Shown: positions 15,954 through 29,613 of the stretch, one piece after another | Position numbering within the stretch: position 1 is the first letter of the stretch | How the letters are laid out: every line of letters starts with the position of its first letter | Assembly: GCF_004168035.1 (NCBI RefSeq) | Contig: NZ_SDPU01000023.1 | Location: 220,186-284,185, forward strand | Reading direction: 5' to 3' | From: Nocardioides iriomotensis | Lineage (GTDB): Bacteria; Actinomycetota; Actinomycetes; Propionibacteriales; Nocardioidaceae | Length of the DNA stretch: 64,000 nt | The notes under the pieces: model-generated | Told to the model about the DNA's origin: nothing | The model's database searches: none | What the model saw: only the letters and a program-made list of their open reading frames with translations | Made by a program: the position numbers and the translations under genes

Positions 15954-17150
15954 ATGAGAGTCCTGCACACCTCCGACTGGCACCTGGGACGGTCCTTCCA
16001 CCGGGTGGGGCTGCTCGATGCCCAGGCGGTCTTCGTCGACCACCTGCTGGCGACGGTCGAGCAGGAGCAGGTCGACCTCGTCGTCGTCTCGGGCGACGTC
16101 TACGACCGCGCGCTGCCTCCCGTCGACGCCGTCGAGCTCGCCGACGAGACGTTCGCGCGCCTCGCCGCCTCGCGCGCCCAGGTGGTCGTCACCAGCGGCA
16201 ACCACGACTCCCACGTCCGGCTCGGGTTCAACGCCCGCCTGGCCGACGCCGCCGGCGTGCACCTGCGCACCCGCCACCAGGACGTCGGCACGCCGGTGCT
16301 CCTCGACGACGCGCACGGACCCGTCGCCGTCTACGGCCTGCCCTACCTCGAGCCCGACGCCGTCCGCGGACCCTGGCAGCTCACGGCCCGCAGCCACGAG
16401 GCGGCCCTGACCGAGGCGATGCGCCGCGTCCGGGCCGACCTCGACACCCGGCCCGGCACCCGCTCGGTCGTGATGGCCCACGCGTTCGTCGCCGGCGACC
16501 CGGACGCTGCCCCGGCGATGGCCAGCGACAGCGAGCGCGACATCTCCGTCGGCGGCGTCCAGCTCGCGCCGACCAGCCTGTTCGCCGGCGTCGACTACAC
16601 CGCGCTGGGCCACCTCCACGGCCGCCACACGCTGAGCGACGCCGTCCGCTACAGCGGCTCGCCACTCGCCTACTCGTTCTCCGAGGCCCGCCACACCAAG
16701 GGCTGCTGGCTCGTCGAGATCGGTCGTGACGGGGTCGAGCGCGCCGACTTCGTCGAGGCGCCGGTGCCGCGTCGCCTGCGCAGCGTGCGCGGCCGGCTCG
16801 ACGACCTGCTCCGCGACCCGGTGCTCGCCGACGCCGAGGACGCCTGGGTGCAGGCCACGCTCACCGACGCGCGCCGTCCGCTGCACGCGATGGAGCGGCT
16901 GCGCTCGCGGTTCCCGCACGCGCTGCTGCTCGCCTTCGAGCCCGAGGGAGCACCCCGCGCCCGTGGCCCGGTGCTGCCCCGCGTCGACGGCCGCTCCGAC
17001 CTCGACGTCGCCCTCGGTTTCGTCGCCGAGGTGCGCGACCTGGAGGCCACCACCGAGGAGGCGCTGCTGCTCCAGCTCGCCTGCGACTCCTGCCGCATCA
17101 ACGACGACCGCGACGCCGACGGGTTCGTCGAGGTCCGCGGGACCGGGTGA
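15954..17150 (+). CDS. sbcD: Exonuclease SbcCD, nuclease subunit SbcD
   Basis: A 398-residue calcineurin-like nuclease, the Mre11 homologue that opens DNA hairpins and trims double-strand ends with SbcC. Metal ligands are in HTSDWHLGRSF at the start, SGDVYDR near residue 47, SGNHDSH near residue 81, and GHLHGRH near residue 220. The ATG at 15954 starts exactly at the conserved MRVLHTSDWH strand; an in-frame GTG six bases upstream is possible. The SbcC subunit begins 4 bases after the stop. Confidence 0.94.
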   Translation: MRVLHTSDWHLGRSFHRVGLLDAQAVFVDHLLATVEQEQVDLVVVSGDVYDRALPPVDAVELADETFARLAASRAQVVVTSGNHDSHVRLGFNARLADAAGVHLRTRHQDVGTPVLLDDAHGPVAVYGLPYLEPDAVRGPWQLTARSHEAALTEAMRRVRADLDTRPGTRSVVMAHAFVAGDPDAAPAMASDSERDISVGGVQLAPTSLFAGVDYTALGHLHGRHTLSDAVRYSGSPLAYSFSEARHTKGCWLVEIGRDGVERADFVEAPVPRRLRSVRGRLDDLLRDPVLADAEDAWVQATLTDARRPLHAMERLRSRFPHALLLAFEPEGAPRARGPVLPRVDGRSDLDVALGFVAEVRDLEATTEEALLLQLACDSCRINDDRDADGFVEVRGTG

Positions 17151-17154
17151 CGCG

Positions 17155-20100
17155 GTGCGCCTCCACGACCTCGAGGTGACGGCGTTCGGGCCGTTCCCCG
17201 GCACCGAGCGCGTCGACTTCGACGCCCTCAACGACGCCGGCCTCTTCCTGCTCTCCGGCGCCACCGGCGCGGGCAAGACCAGCATCCTCGACGCCGTCTG
17301 CTTCGCGCTCTACGGTCAGGTGCCGGGCGTCCGCGGCGTCAAGGCGCTGAAGTCCCAGCACGCCGCCGACGAGGCCCGGCCCGAGGTGGTGCTCGACTTC
17401 AGCGTGCGCGACCGCCGCTTCGTCGTACGCCGCTCGCCGGAGTGGACCCGCCCCAAGCGGCGCGGCGAGGGCACCGCGACCGAGAAGGCCCGCGCGTCGA
17501 TCGCCGAGGTGCGCGCCGACGGCGAGGACCTGCTCAGCCACCGCGCCGCGGAGGTCGGCCAGCTCGTCTCCGACCTGGTCGGCATGCAGGCCGCACAGTT
17601 CCAGCAGGTCGCGATGCTGCCGCAGGGCGAGTTCCAGCGGTTCCTGCAGGCCTCCTCGCAGGACCGGCACGACGTGCTGCAGCGGCTCTTCCACACCGAC
17701 CGGTTCTCGCGCATCGAGGACTGGGTCGCCGACCACAGCCGGCAGCGACGCGACGCGGCCGCCGACGGGCAGTCGACCGTGCAGCGGCTGGTCGACACGC
17801 TCGCCGAGCGAGCCGCCGTCGAACCACCCGAGCACCTCTCCCCCGACCGTCTGCTCGCCGCTGCCGGCAGCGGCGAGGTCAGCGTCTGGGCACACGAGCG
17901 CCTGGACGACGCGGCCGGCCTCGACGTCGCCGCCCGGGCCGGCCACGACCAGGCCGCGGCGGCCGCCGCCGCGGCCGCGAGCCGCCTCGACCGGGCCCGC
18001 GAGCGGGCGGCGGCCCGGGCCCGTCGCGACGAGGCGCAGGCACAGCTGAGCCGGTTGGAGGCGGAGGTCGACGCGGTCACCGCCGCCACCGCTGCGCTCG
18101 ACGGCCACTGTCGCGCCGTCCGCGTCCTCCCGGCCCTGGCCGTCCTCGAGCGCGCCCAGCGTGAGTCGACCCAGGCGACGGCCACGGCCACCCGATCGGC
18201 CGAGGCCGCCCGCGCCCGCGACCTGGCCCCTGAGCCGGCCTGGGCCGACACCGTGGCCGAGTTGCGCGAGCAGGTCACCCGCACGCAGCGGCTCACCCCG
18301 CTGCTCGACGAGCACACCGCCGCGACCGACGCCGTGGGCGCCACCCGCCGACGGCTGGCCGAGGCCGAGGCCGCGCGGGTCCGCGCGGCGACGGCGCACG
18401 AGGCACTCCCCGGCGAGCGCGACCGCCTGCGCCGCGCCCTCGACGCGGCCCGCGAGGAGGCAGGCCGCGGCGAGGCTCTCCGGCTGCAGCTCGCCTCGAC
18501 GCGCCAGCGCGCCCGTGCGGCCGCCGACCTGCCGGCCGCCGAAGCCACCGCGGCGACGCTGGCCGACCGGGCCCGCGACGCGCGCGACCTGGCCGCCGAC
18601 ACGCGCGACCACATGCAGGACCTCGTCCAGCGCCGGCTCGACGGGATCGCGGCCGAGCTGGCCGGTCGGCTCGAGGACGGCCGGGCGTGCCTGGTGTGCG
18701 GCGCGACCGAGCACCCCGACCCGGCGTCGAGCGATCAGGCGAGCGTCACGGCGGACGAGCAGGAGGCCGCGGGCGCCGCCTTCGACGTCGCGCAGGCCGC
18801 CCACGCCGACCTCGTCGCGCGCGCCGCCGACGCCGACCGCCAGGTCGCCTCGCTGCGCGAGCTGGCTGCCGGTCGCGACGCCGCCACCTGGGACGCGGAG
18901 GTGGAACGACTGCGCGGCGAGCTCGCGACGGCCGAGGAGTCCGCAGCCCGCGCCGAGGCCCTCGCGAAGGACCTGGTGTGCGTCGAGCAGAGGCTCGCCG
19001 AGGCCGAGCGGGCCCTGCGCGCCCACGACGTCCGGGCGGCCGAGCTCGCCGAGACCCTGCGCGCCGACGAGGGCCGGGCCGTCCGGGCCGAGACGCACCT
19101 GGCCGAGGCGTGGCCCGACCCGGGGCTCGACGCGTCCGACCTGCCGCGACTGGTGGAGCGGCTGCGCACCGACCTCGCCGCCGCCGGGGCCGCCCACGAC
19201 ACCGCCGAGGCGGCGGCCGGAGCGGCGAGCCGCGTCGACGAGGTCCGCGCCTCCGCCGTCGAGGCGTCCACCGCCGAGGGGTTCGCCGACCTCGACGACG
19301 TACGTTCGGCGGTCCTGACCGACGCCCGGCACCGCGACCACGAGGAGCTGCTGGCCGACCACGCCCGCCGCGAGGCCGCCGCCCGGTCGGTGCTCGACGA
19401 GCCCGCCGTCGCCGCTCTCGTCGTCGCGTCCGAGGACGCACCGCTCGAGGGGCTCGACGAGCTCGAGACGCTCGACGGCCTCGACGACCTTGACGACCTG
19501 GCTGCCTCCGCCCGGTCCGCGCAGGAGACGGCGGAGGCGGCGACCCGGGTGTTCCACCTGGCCGAGCAGCGGCTGACCTCGGTCCGAAGCCTGGTCGATC
19601 GGCTCGACGCCGCCCTGACCGACTGGGCACCCGCCCGCGACGAGTTCCTCCTCGCCGAGTCCATGTCGCGCCTCGTGCGTGGCCTCGGCGGTGACAACCA
19701 GCTGCAGATGCGCTTGTCGTCCTACGTCCTGGCCACCCGGCTCGACCAGGTGCTCGACGCCGCCAACGAACGGCTGTCACACCTCCGCGACCAGCGCTAC
19801 CTCCTCCAGCGCACCGGCCGCGCCGCCCGACGCGGGTCGCAGGCCGGGCTCGGGCTCGAGGTCGTCGACCAGTGGACGGGCGACGTGCGCGACCCCGCCA
19901 CGCTCAGCGGAGGCGAGACGTTCGTGGTCTCGCTGTCGCTGGCGCTCGGCCTCGCCGACGTGGTCACCCACGAGGCCGGCGGCACGGAGATCGAGACGCT
20001 GTTCGTCGACGAGGGGTTCGGCACGCTCGACGCCGACACCCTCGACGACGTGATGGACCGGCTCGACGGGCTGCGCGCCGGTGGCCGCACCGTCGGGGTG

Positions 20101-20202
20101 GTCAGCCACGTCACCGAGCTGCGCAGCCGCATCCCCGTCCAGCTCCACGTCGACAAGACCCCGGCAGGGTCCTCGATCCGTGCCCACGCCCTCGTCGGAT
20201 GA
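17155..20202 (+). CDS. sbcC: Exonuclease SbcCD, ATPase subunit SbcC
   Basis: A 1015-residue Rad50/SMC-like ATPase, the partner of SbcD. The Walker A is GATGAGKTS near residues 35-43, a long Ala/Arg/Glu-rich coiled coil fills the middle, and a zinc hook is formed by CLVCG at residues 512-516. The C terminus has the ABC signature LSGGETFVVSLSLALGLADV and the Walker B IETLFVDEGFGTLD. An acidic stretch with repeated LD residues (around residue 765) lies in the second coiled-coil arm. The GTG start precedes the conserved RLHDLEVTAFGPF strand. Confidence 0.93.
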   Translation: MRLHDLEVTAFGPFPGTERVDFDALNDAGLFLLSGATGAGKTSILDAVCFALYGQVPGVRGVKALKSQHAADEARPEVVLDFSVRDRRFVVRRSPEWTRPKRRGEGTATEKARASIAEVRADGEDLLSHRAAEVGQLVSDLVGMQAAQFQQVAMLPQGEFQRFLQASSQDRHDVLQRLFHTDRFSRIEDWVADHSRQRRDAAADGQSTVQRLVDTLAERAAVEPPEHLSPDRLLAAAGSGEVSVWAHERLDDAAGLDVAARAGHDQAAAAAAAAASRLDRARERAAARARRDEAQAQLSRLEAEVDAVTAATAALDGHCRAVRVLPALAVLERAQRESTQATATATRSAEAARARDLAPEPAWADTVAELREQVTRTQRLTPLLDEHTAATDAVGATRRRLAEAEAARVRAATAHEALPGERDRLRRALDAAREEAGRGEALRLQLASTRQRARAAADLPAAEATAATLADRARDARDLAADTRDHMQDLVQRRLDGIAAELAGRLEDGRACLVCGATEHPDPASSDQASVTADEQEAAGAAFDVAQAAHADLVARAADADRQVASLRELAAGRDAATWDAEVERLRGELATAEESAARAEALAKDLVCVEQRLAEAERALRAHDVRAAELAETLRADEGRAVRAETHLAEAWPDPGLDASDLPRLVERLRTDLAAAGAAHDTAEAAAGAASRVDEVRASAVEASTAEGFADLDDVRSAVLTDARHRDHEELLADHARREAAARSVLDEPAVAALVVASEDAPLEGLDELETLDGLDDLDDLAASARSAQETAEAATRVFHLAEQRLTSVRSLVDRLDAALTDWAPARDEFLLAESMSRLVRGLGGDNQLQMRLSSYVLATRLDQVLDAANERLSHLRDQRYLLQRTGRAARRGSQAGLGLEVVDQWTGDVRDPATLSGGETFVVSLSLALGLADVVTHEAGGTEIETLFVDEGFGTLDADTLDDVMDRLDGLRAGGRTVGVVSHVTELRSRIPVQLHVDKTPAGSSIRAHALVG

Positions 20203-20209
20203 TGGTCCG

Positions 20210-20725
20210 GTGCCGCGCACCCCGACCGGAAGCACCCCTCCCCCTCCCCCGCGCATGCTCGCGGTCGTCGACCTCGACGGCGTCGTCGCCGACGTCCGGC
20301 ACCGACTGCGGTACGTCGAGTCGCGGCCGAAGGACTGGCGCCGGTTCTTCGGCGCCGCCCCGCAGGACCCGGTGCTCGACGAGGGCCGGCGCGTGGTCGA
20401 GGCGCTCGCCGGCGTGCACGAGGTGGTCTACCTCTCGGGCCGCCCGGAGTACTGCCGCGACGACACCGAGGCCTGGCTCGCCCGGCACGAGCTCCCCGAG
20501 GGTCCGGTCCACCTCCGGCCCTGGGGCGACCACCGGCCCGCCCGGGAGCTGAAGGTGGCCGCCCTGCGCGAGCTCAGCCGCGACCGGGAGATCGCCGTCC
20601 TCGTCGACGACGACCCGCTCGTGTGCGACGCGGCGCGGGCGGCCGGGTTCGACGTGCTGCCCGCGACCTGGATGGGCGAGGCGCCCACCCTGCTCGAGGC
20701 GCAGGAGGTCGACGGCGAGACGTGA
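20210..20725 (+). CDS. HAD phosphatase resembling polynucleotide kinase 3'-phosphatase
   Basis: A 171-residue protein whose core begins MLAVVDLDGVVADVRHRLRYV (motif I, DxD) and continues with VVYLSGRPEYCRDDTEAWL. That second block is characteristic of the phosphatase domain of phage T4 polynucleotide kinase and its stand-alone relatives, which remove 3'-phosphates from nucleic acid ends. A later AVLVDDDPLVCDAARAAGF is motif IV. It starts 7 bases after sbcC with a GTG (ATG 20255, which drops a Pro-rich leader, is an alternative). Coupling to a DNA end-processing nuclease fits end repair, but this is inference. Confidence 0.7.
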   Translation: MPRTPTGSTPPPPPRMLAVVDLDGVVADVRHRLRYVESRPKDWRRFFGAAPQDPVLDEGRRVVEALAGVHEVVYLSGRPEYCRDDTEAWLARHELPEGPVHLRPWGDHRPARELKVAALRELSRDREIAVLVDDDPLVCDAARAAGFDVLPATWMGEAPTLLEAQEVDGET

Positions 20726-20789
20726 GGCCCGCGCCTCGCCGGGGACCCAGGTGCGGGGTGGTCCAGACCCCTCTCGGTAGGTTCGACCC

Positions 20790-22327
<1,538 letters not shown>

Positions 22328-22331
<4 letters not shown>

Positions 22332-23710
22332 GCACCCCGCAGAAGCTCGTCGAGCACGCCCTCAAGACCTCGACGTCCGACCACTGCATCGCGATCGTCC
22401 AGGACTCCACCAGCGCCAACCTGCGCTGGGCCAACAACACCCTCACGACCAACGGCGTGATGCACGGCGTCAGCGTGACGGTGGTCGCCTTCAAGGACGG
22501 CGGCGAGGGTACGGCGACCGGCTCGGTCACCGCGAGCGCCGCCTCGTCCGAGCAGGTCACCCGGATCGTCGAGGCGGCCGACGCCGCCGCGGCGGCGAGC
22601 GGCCCGGCGGAGGACGCCCAGACGCTCGTCGACGGCGACGCGGCCGCCGACTGGGACGACACGCCCGGCAGCACCTCGATCGACGTGTACTCCGACTTCG
22701 CCCCCGCGCTCGGCGAGGCGTTCGGCCGCGCCGACGCCGAGGGTCGGGTGCTCTACGGCTTCGTCGACCACGACGTGACCACGACGTACCTCGGCTCCAG
22801 CACCGGCCTCCGGCTCCGGCACGTCCAGCCCACCGGGCACTGGGGCTGCACCGGCAAGAACGCCGACCTCACCAGCAGCGCCTGGGTGGGCGGCGCGACC
22901 CGCGACTTCACCGACGTCGACGCCGGCGCGATGGAGGCCGAGCTGGTCCGCCGGCTCGGCTGGGCCGAGCGCCGCGTCGACCTGCCCGCCGGCCGCTACG
23001 ACACGGTGCTGCCGCCGACGGCGGTGAGCGACCTGATGATCTACGCCTACTGGACCGCCGGCGCGCGCGAGGCGCATGACGGCCAGACGGTGTTCTCGCG
23101 GCGCGGCGGCGGCACCCGCATCGGCGACGCGCTGTCCTCGAAGCCGGTGCAGGTCTACTCCGATCCGGCCTACCCCGGCCTCGGCGCCGGCACCTTCGTC
23201 ACCGCCTCGTCCAGCAGCAACCTCGAGAGCGTCTTCGACAACGGGCTGCCGCTCGACCGCACCGACTGGGTGCGCGACGGCAAGCTCGCCGCCCTGCTCC
23301 AGACCCGGCACTCCGCCGGGATCACCGAGCAGCCGGTCACGCCGTACGTCGACAACCTGGTCGTCGAGGTCGACGGCGCCGAGGGCACGACCGACGACCT
23401 CGTCGCCGGGATGGACCGCGGCCTGCTGGTGACCTGCCTCTGGTACATCCGCGAGGTCGACCCGCAGACGCTGCTGCTCACCGGCCTGACCCGCGACGGC
23501 GTGTACCTCGTCGAGAACGGCGAGGTGACCGGCGCGGTGAACAACTTCCGGTTCAACGAGAGCCCGGTCGGCCTGCTCGACCGGTTCTCGCAGGCGTCCG
23601 CGACCGTGCCGAGCTTCTCGCGCGAGTGGGGCGACTACTTCCCGCGCACCGCGACCCCGGCGCTGCGCGTGCCGGACTTCAACATGAGCACGGTCAGCCA
23701 GGCCCAGTAG
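22328..23710 (+). CDS. tldE: TldE/PmbA family protein, partner of TldD
   Basis: A 460-residue PmbA/TldE protein, the non-catalytic partner of TldD: it has the same fold (residues 30-80 with RWANNTLTTNGVMHGVSV, then a long two-domain body) but no HExxH, as expected. LRLRHVQPTGHWGCTGKN and the C-terminal RFNESPVGLLDRFSQAS are recognisable family blocks. The start overlaps tldD by four bases. The 3' end overlaps the last 17 bases of the convergent serine hydrolase gene. Confidence 0.88.
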
Positions 23711-25048
23711 CGGGCAGGCCGCCCGGCACCGGTGCGGCCGGGTCGTAGGGCACCCGGGTGTAGACGAACGTGGCGCACACCAGGTGGGTCACCGTGCCGT
23801 CGGCGGCGCGGCCGACCTGCAGCGTCTCGCCGTGGTGGTAGCCACTGGTGCCGACGAGCACGCCGTCGCGCAGCGCGAAGCGGTAGCTCTCCAGCCCGGA
23901 CTGCAGGCCGCCGGCGACCACGTGGCTGCCGTCCCACGCGAACGCGAAGGCCGTGTTGCCCCAGTGCCAGACACCCAGCACCTCCCGGACCTCCTCCGGC
24001 ACCTCGGTGACGGGCTGCCAGGCTTGGGGAACGGTCGGCTCGAGCTCCTCGAGCGTGTTGAGCAGGTCCACGGGCAGTCCCTCGGCGCGCAGGCCGGCGG
24101 TGCCGTTGGCGAGCACGACCGCCCCGGTGCGGCGCTTGCGGTCGACGAACAGGCCGGCCAGGAAGCCAGGCATCGAGCCGGTGTGGCCGTGCAGCAGCCC
24201 GCTGCCGCCGGACACCAGCCGGAAGCCCAGGCCGTAACCGCCCGCGAGCGCGCCGGCCAGGCTGCCCGACTGCGGCGTGCTCATCTCCTCGAGCGTGGCC
24301 GGCGACAGCACGTCGGGGTGCCCGGCGACCAGGAACGCCGCGTACCGGGCCAGGTCCTCGACGGTGCTCCAGACCTGACCGGCCGGTGCCATCGCGCCGG
24401 CGTCGTGGCTCGGCTCGGGGTCGAGCGTGCCGGCGAAGTGGTGGACGCTCCAGCCGTCGGCGTGCGGCGGCTCCGGGAGGTACGTCGTGCGCGTCATGCC
24501 CAGCGGCGCGAGCAGCCGCTCGCGCACCGCGTCGAACCACGGCCTGCCCGTGAGCCGCGCGACCAGCTCGCCGAGCAGGCCGAAGGCGACGTTGGTGTAG
24601 TGGAACGTCGCGCCGGCCGGGAACGCCGGCGGCACGTCCGCGAGGTGCTCGGCCAGGTCGTCGAACGAGCCGCCCGGCGTGCGCTCCCACCACTCCCCGG
24701 CCGGCTCGGAGTGCATGCCGGACGAGTGCGAGAGCAGCGACCGGATCGTGCGGTCGCCGTACCGCACGCCGGGCAGGTGCGCGTCGAGCCGGTCGTTGAG
24801 GTCGAGCCGACTTTGGTCGCGCAGCTGCAGCACGAGCACGGCGACGAGCGTCTTGGTGATCGAGCCGATGCGGTACTGCACCTCGGGGCCGGTGGCGAAC
24901 CCGGCGGCGGCGTGCGAGCCGTGCCAGACGAGCTCGCCGTCACGGACGACACCGCCGACGACCGACGGGAGCCGTCCCGCGACCTGGTCCTTCGCGAGGA
25001 GGAGGTGCAGCCGGCGGGCGGTGAGGTCCGAGACGGTCTCTGAGGAGC

Positions 25049-25052
<4 letters not shown>
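23694..25052 (-). CDS. Serine hydrolase, beta-lactamase class C fold
   Basis: A 452-residue protein of the class C beta-lactamase/DD-peptidase fold. The catalytic SxxK is in [10 protein letters not shown] (about residue 65), YxN is HYTNVAF (Tyr general base), and the third motif is [11 protein letters not shown]. The last 120 residues form a beta-rich lipocalin-like domain seen in many stand-alone esterases. No signal peptide is seen, so an esterase or peptidase in the cytoplasm is likelier than a beta-lactamase. The GTG start overlaps the gcvP stop as GTGA, so it is expressed with glycine decarboxylase. Confidence 0.83.
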
Positions 25053-27934
<2,882 letters not shown>

Positions 27935-27991
27935 CTGGTGCCGGTGCAGGTCGCCCTCCCCCTCTGTCGGGACGCCCGCGCGTGGTGCGGC

Positions 27992-28097
27992 CGATCTCCA
28001 GAGTTGCCTGTCCCGCGCGGTCCGGGCGCCTGAGAGGTTCCGGGGAGGATTTGCCCCTTCGGCGCTCCGCTGCGTGTGGCGGAGTCTCTCCCGCGCG
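27992..28097 (-). promoter_or_regulatory. Glycine riboswitch in the gcvP leader
   Basis: Read on the minus strand, the leader contains the blocks diagnostic of a glycine aptamer in order: GGGAGAGACT, GCGCCGAAGGGGCAA, CCTCTCAGGC and GCAACTCTGGAGA. Only one aptamer of the usual tandem pair is clear. It ends 57 bases before the gcvP start. Glycine binding is expected to raise gcvP expression so that excess glycine is degraded. No clear terminator stem is visible, so control may act on translation. Confidence 0.9.
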
Positions 28098-28151
28098 GTG
28101 TCGTCAGCGGTGTCAACGCTACCGCATGGCCCGGCGTCGTCCCGGCATGCA

Positions 28152-28184
28152 GGAGCCCCCGGGACCGTGGGTCGCGGGGGCTCC
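28152..28184 (-). terminator. Hairpin terminator after the MerR gene
   Basis: GGAGCCCCCG (28152-28161) pairs with CGGGGGCTCC (28175-28184) across a 13-base loop. It lies 36 bases after the stop of the MerR gene on the minus strand and before the riboswitch, separating the two transcripts. No U-run is obvious. Confidence 0.55.
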
Positions 28185-28219
28185 GGAGTCGGAAGGCAGG
28201 GAAGCTAGGAGGGTGCCGG

Positions 28220-28828
28220 TCAGCCGACCTCGCGGCGGCGGCGCCGGGCGGCGAGCTCGTCCTCGGCGTGGCCATCGGGGTCCTCGGCGGTGCGCTCGCT
28301 GGGCAGCTCCGCGAGCGACCCCTCGATCTCGCGCCAGACACCGCCGATCGCGATGCCGAAGACACCCTGACCGCCCTGGAGCAGGTCGATGACCTCGTCG
28401 TTGCTGGTGCACTCGTAGACGCTCGCGCCGTCGCTCATCAGCGTCACGCGGGTGAGGTCGTCGGTGCCACGCTTGCGGAGGTGCTGGACGGCGGTGCGGA
28501 TCTGCTGCAGGGAGATGCCCGCGTCGAGGAGCCGCTTGATGACCTTGAGCAGCAGGATGTCGCGGAAGCTGTAGAGGCGCTGCGAGCCGCTGCCGCTCGC
28601 CCCGCGGACGCTGGGCTCCACGAGACCGGTGCGGGCCCAGTAGTCGAGCTGGCGGTAGGTGATCCCGGCGGCGTTGCACGCGGTCGGGCCGCGGTAGCCG
28701 GCGTCGCTGGGCAGCGGCGAGACGTCGTCGTCGAAGAGCAGCCCCTGGCTGTCCGCAGCCTGGGCGGCCTCGGCGGCCGCGCTCTCCGCCTCGCGCTCGT
28801 GCGCGGCCTTGTCGCCGTTGCCTGTCAC
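28220..28828 (-). CDS. MerR-family regulator (Rv1830/ResR-like)
   Basis: A 202-residue regulator with a winged MerR helix-turn-helix at about residues 45-115. ACNAAGITYRQLDYWARTGLVEP is the recognition helix region and QRLYSFRDILLLKVIKRLLDAGISLQQI the wing and dimerisation start. The C terminus contains an acidic and Arg-rich tail. Position next to the nuclease gene and gcvP matches Rv1830 of M. tuberculosis, which was described as ResR. Inverted repeats are found in its own upstream region. It is monocistronic by the terminator downstream. Confidence 0.85.
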   Translation of the reverse strand: MTGNGDKAAHEREAESAAAEAAQAADSQGLLFDDDVSPLPSDAGYRGPTACNAAGITYRQLDYWARTGLVEPSVRGASGSGSQRLYSFRDILLLKVIKRLLDAGISLQQIRTAVQHLRKRGTDDLTRVTLMSDGASVYECTSNDEVIDLLQGGQGVFGIAIGGVWREIEGSLAELPSERTAEDPDGHAEDELAARRRRREVG

Positions 28829-28944
28829 GGTTGACCTCCGTCATTCCTTCGCTCTGCCTGTCGCTCCGAGGGGGAAGCCGTCCGTTCCCCGGCGGAGAAC
28901 AACGGTGGAGTTACAGCGAAGACACTCCCCAAGGTAAACCTGGG

Positions 28945-29016
28945 GTTGAGGGTGGTCAACGAACTCCGGCATCTTCGGGGCGGCGTGTCGCAACCCTCAA
29001 CCTCAACTAGAGGGTT
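28945..29016. promoter_or_regulatory. Inverted-repeat sites upstream of the MerR gene
   Basis: GTTGA-N6-TCAAC at 28945-28960 and AACCCTC-N11-GAGGGTT at 28992-29016, in the 257-base gap between the nuclease and MerR genes. Both contain the CTCAACC/GGTTGAG core that also appears in front of garA. They are candidates for binding by one of the two MerR regulators encoded here. Confidence 0.5.
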
Positions 29017-29085
29017 ACTCCCCACCCGAGACGCGAAGGCCACCATCGACCGGCCGGTGCCGGTCCGCCCGCCGTGGATGCGGGT

Positions 29086-29553
29086 TCAGTGGGCCTCGAA
29101 GTCCTCCGGCGTGACGTGGTCGAGGAACTCGCGGAACTTCTCGACCTCGTCCTCCTGCTCGTCGGGAACCTCGAGGCCGGCCTCGTCGAGGACGTCCTCG
29201 GCGCAGACGATCTTGCTGCCGGTGCGCAGCGCCAGGGCGATCGAGTCGGACGGCCGTGCGCTGACCTCCACACCGCTCGCGAAGACGAGGAGGGCGTAGA
29301 AGATGCCGTCCTTCATCTCGGTGATGCGGACCTCGCTGAGGTCGTTGCCGGTCGCGCTGAGGAGGTCCTTCATCAGGTCGTGCGTCAACGGCCGGGGTGG
29401 CACCACGCCCTGCTGGGCGAAGGCGATCGCCGTGGCCTCGACCGCGCCGATCCAGATCGGGAGGTACCGGTCCCCCGCCACCTCGCGCAGCAGCACGATG
29501 GGCTGGTTGGACGGCATCTCCACGCGGACACCGATCACATCGACTTCACGCAC
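29086..29553 (-). CDS. Bifunctional nuclease family protein (DUF151)
   Basis: A 155-residue BFN-domain protein. MREVDVIGVRVEMPSNQPIV opens the domain; LPIWIGAVEATAIAFAQQG and PRPLTHDLMKDLL are the most conserved blocks, and RPSDSIALALRTGSKI is the C-terminal block. Plant relatives show DNase and RNase activity, but the function in bacteria is unclear. The last 20 residues are acidic. It sits between two MerR genes, as Rv1829 does in mycobacteria, with 60 bases to the FtsR-type gene upstream. GTG start. Confidence 0.88.
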   Translation of the reverse strand: MREVDVIGVRVEMPSNQPIVLLREVAGDRYLPIWIGAVEATAIAFAQQGVVPPRPLTHDLMKDLLSATGNDLSEVRITEMKDGIFYALLVFASGVEVSARPSDSIALALRTGSKIVCAEDVLDEAGLEVPDEQEDEVEKFREFLDHVTPEDFEAH

Positions 29554-29613
29554 GAGATCAGCGTACTCCCGACCCCTGACAGGGGAACCGCCCGTGCGAG
29601 TGGGTTGGGGGCG

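Noticed and set aside
17098..19557. 819-residue frame opposite sbcC
   Set aside because: Antisense shadow of a long Ala/Arg-rich coiled coil; no domain or start signal.
27935..27990. Second glycine aptamer next to the first
   Set aside because: GACAGAGGGGG is present, but the other conserved blocks of an aptamer are missing, so only one aptamer is called.
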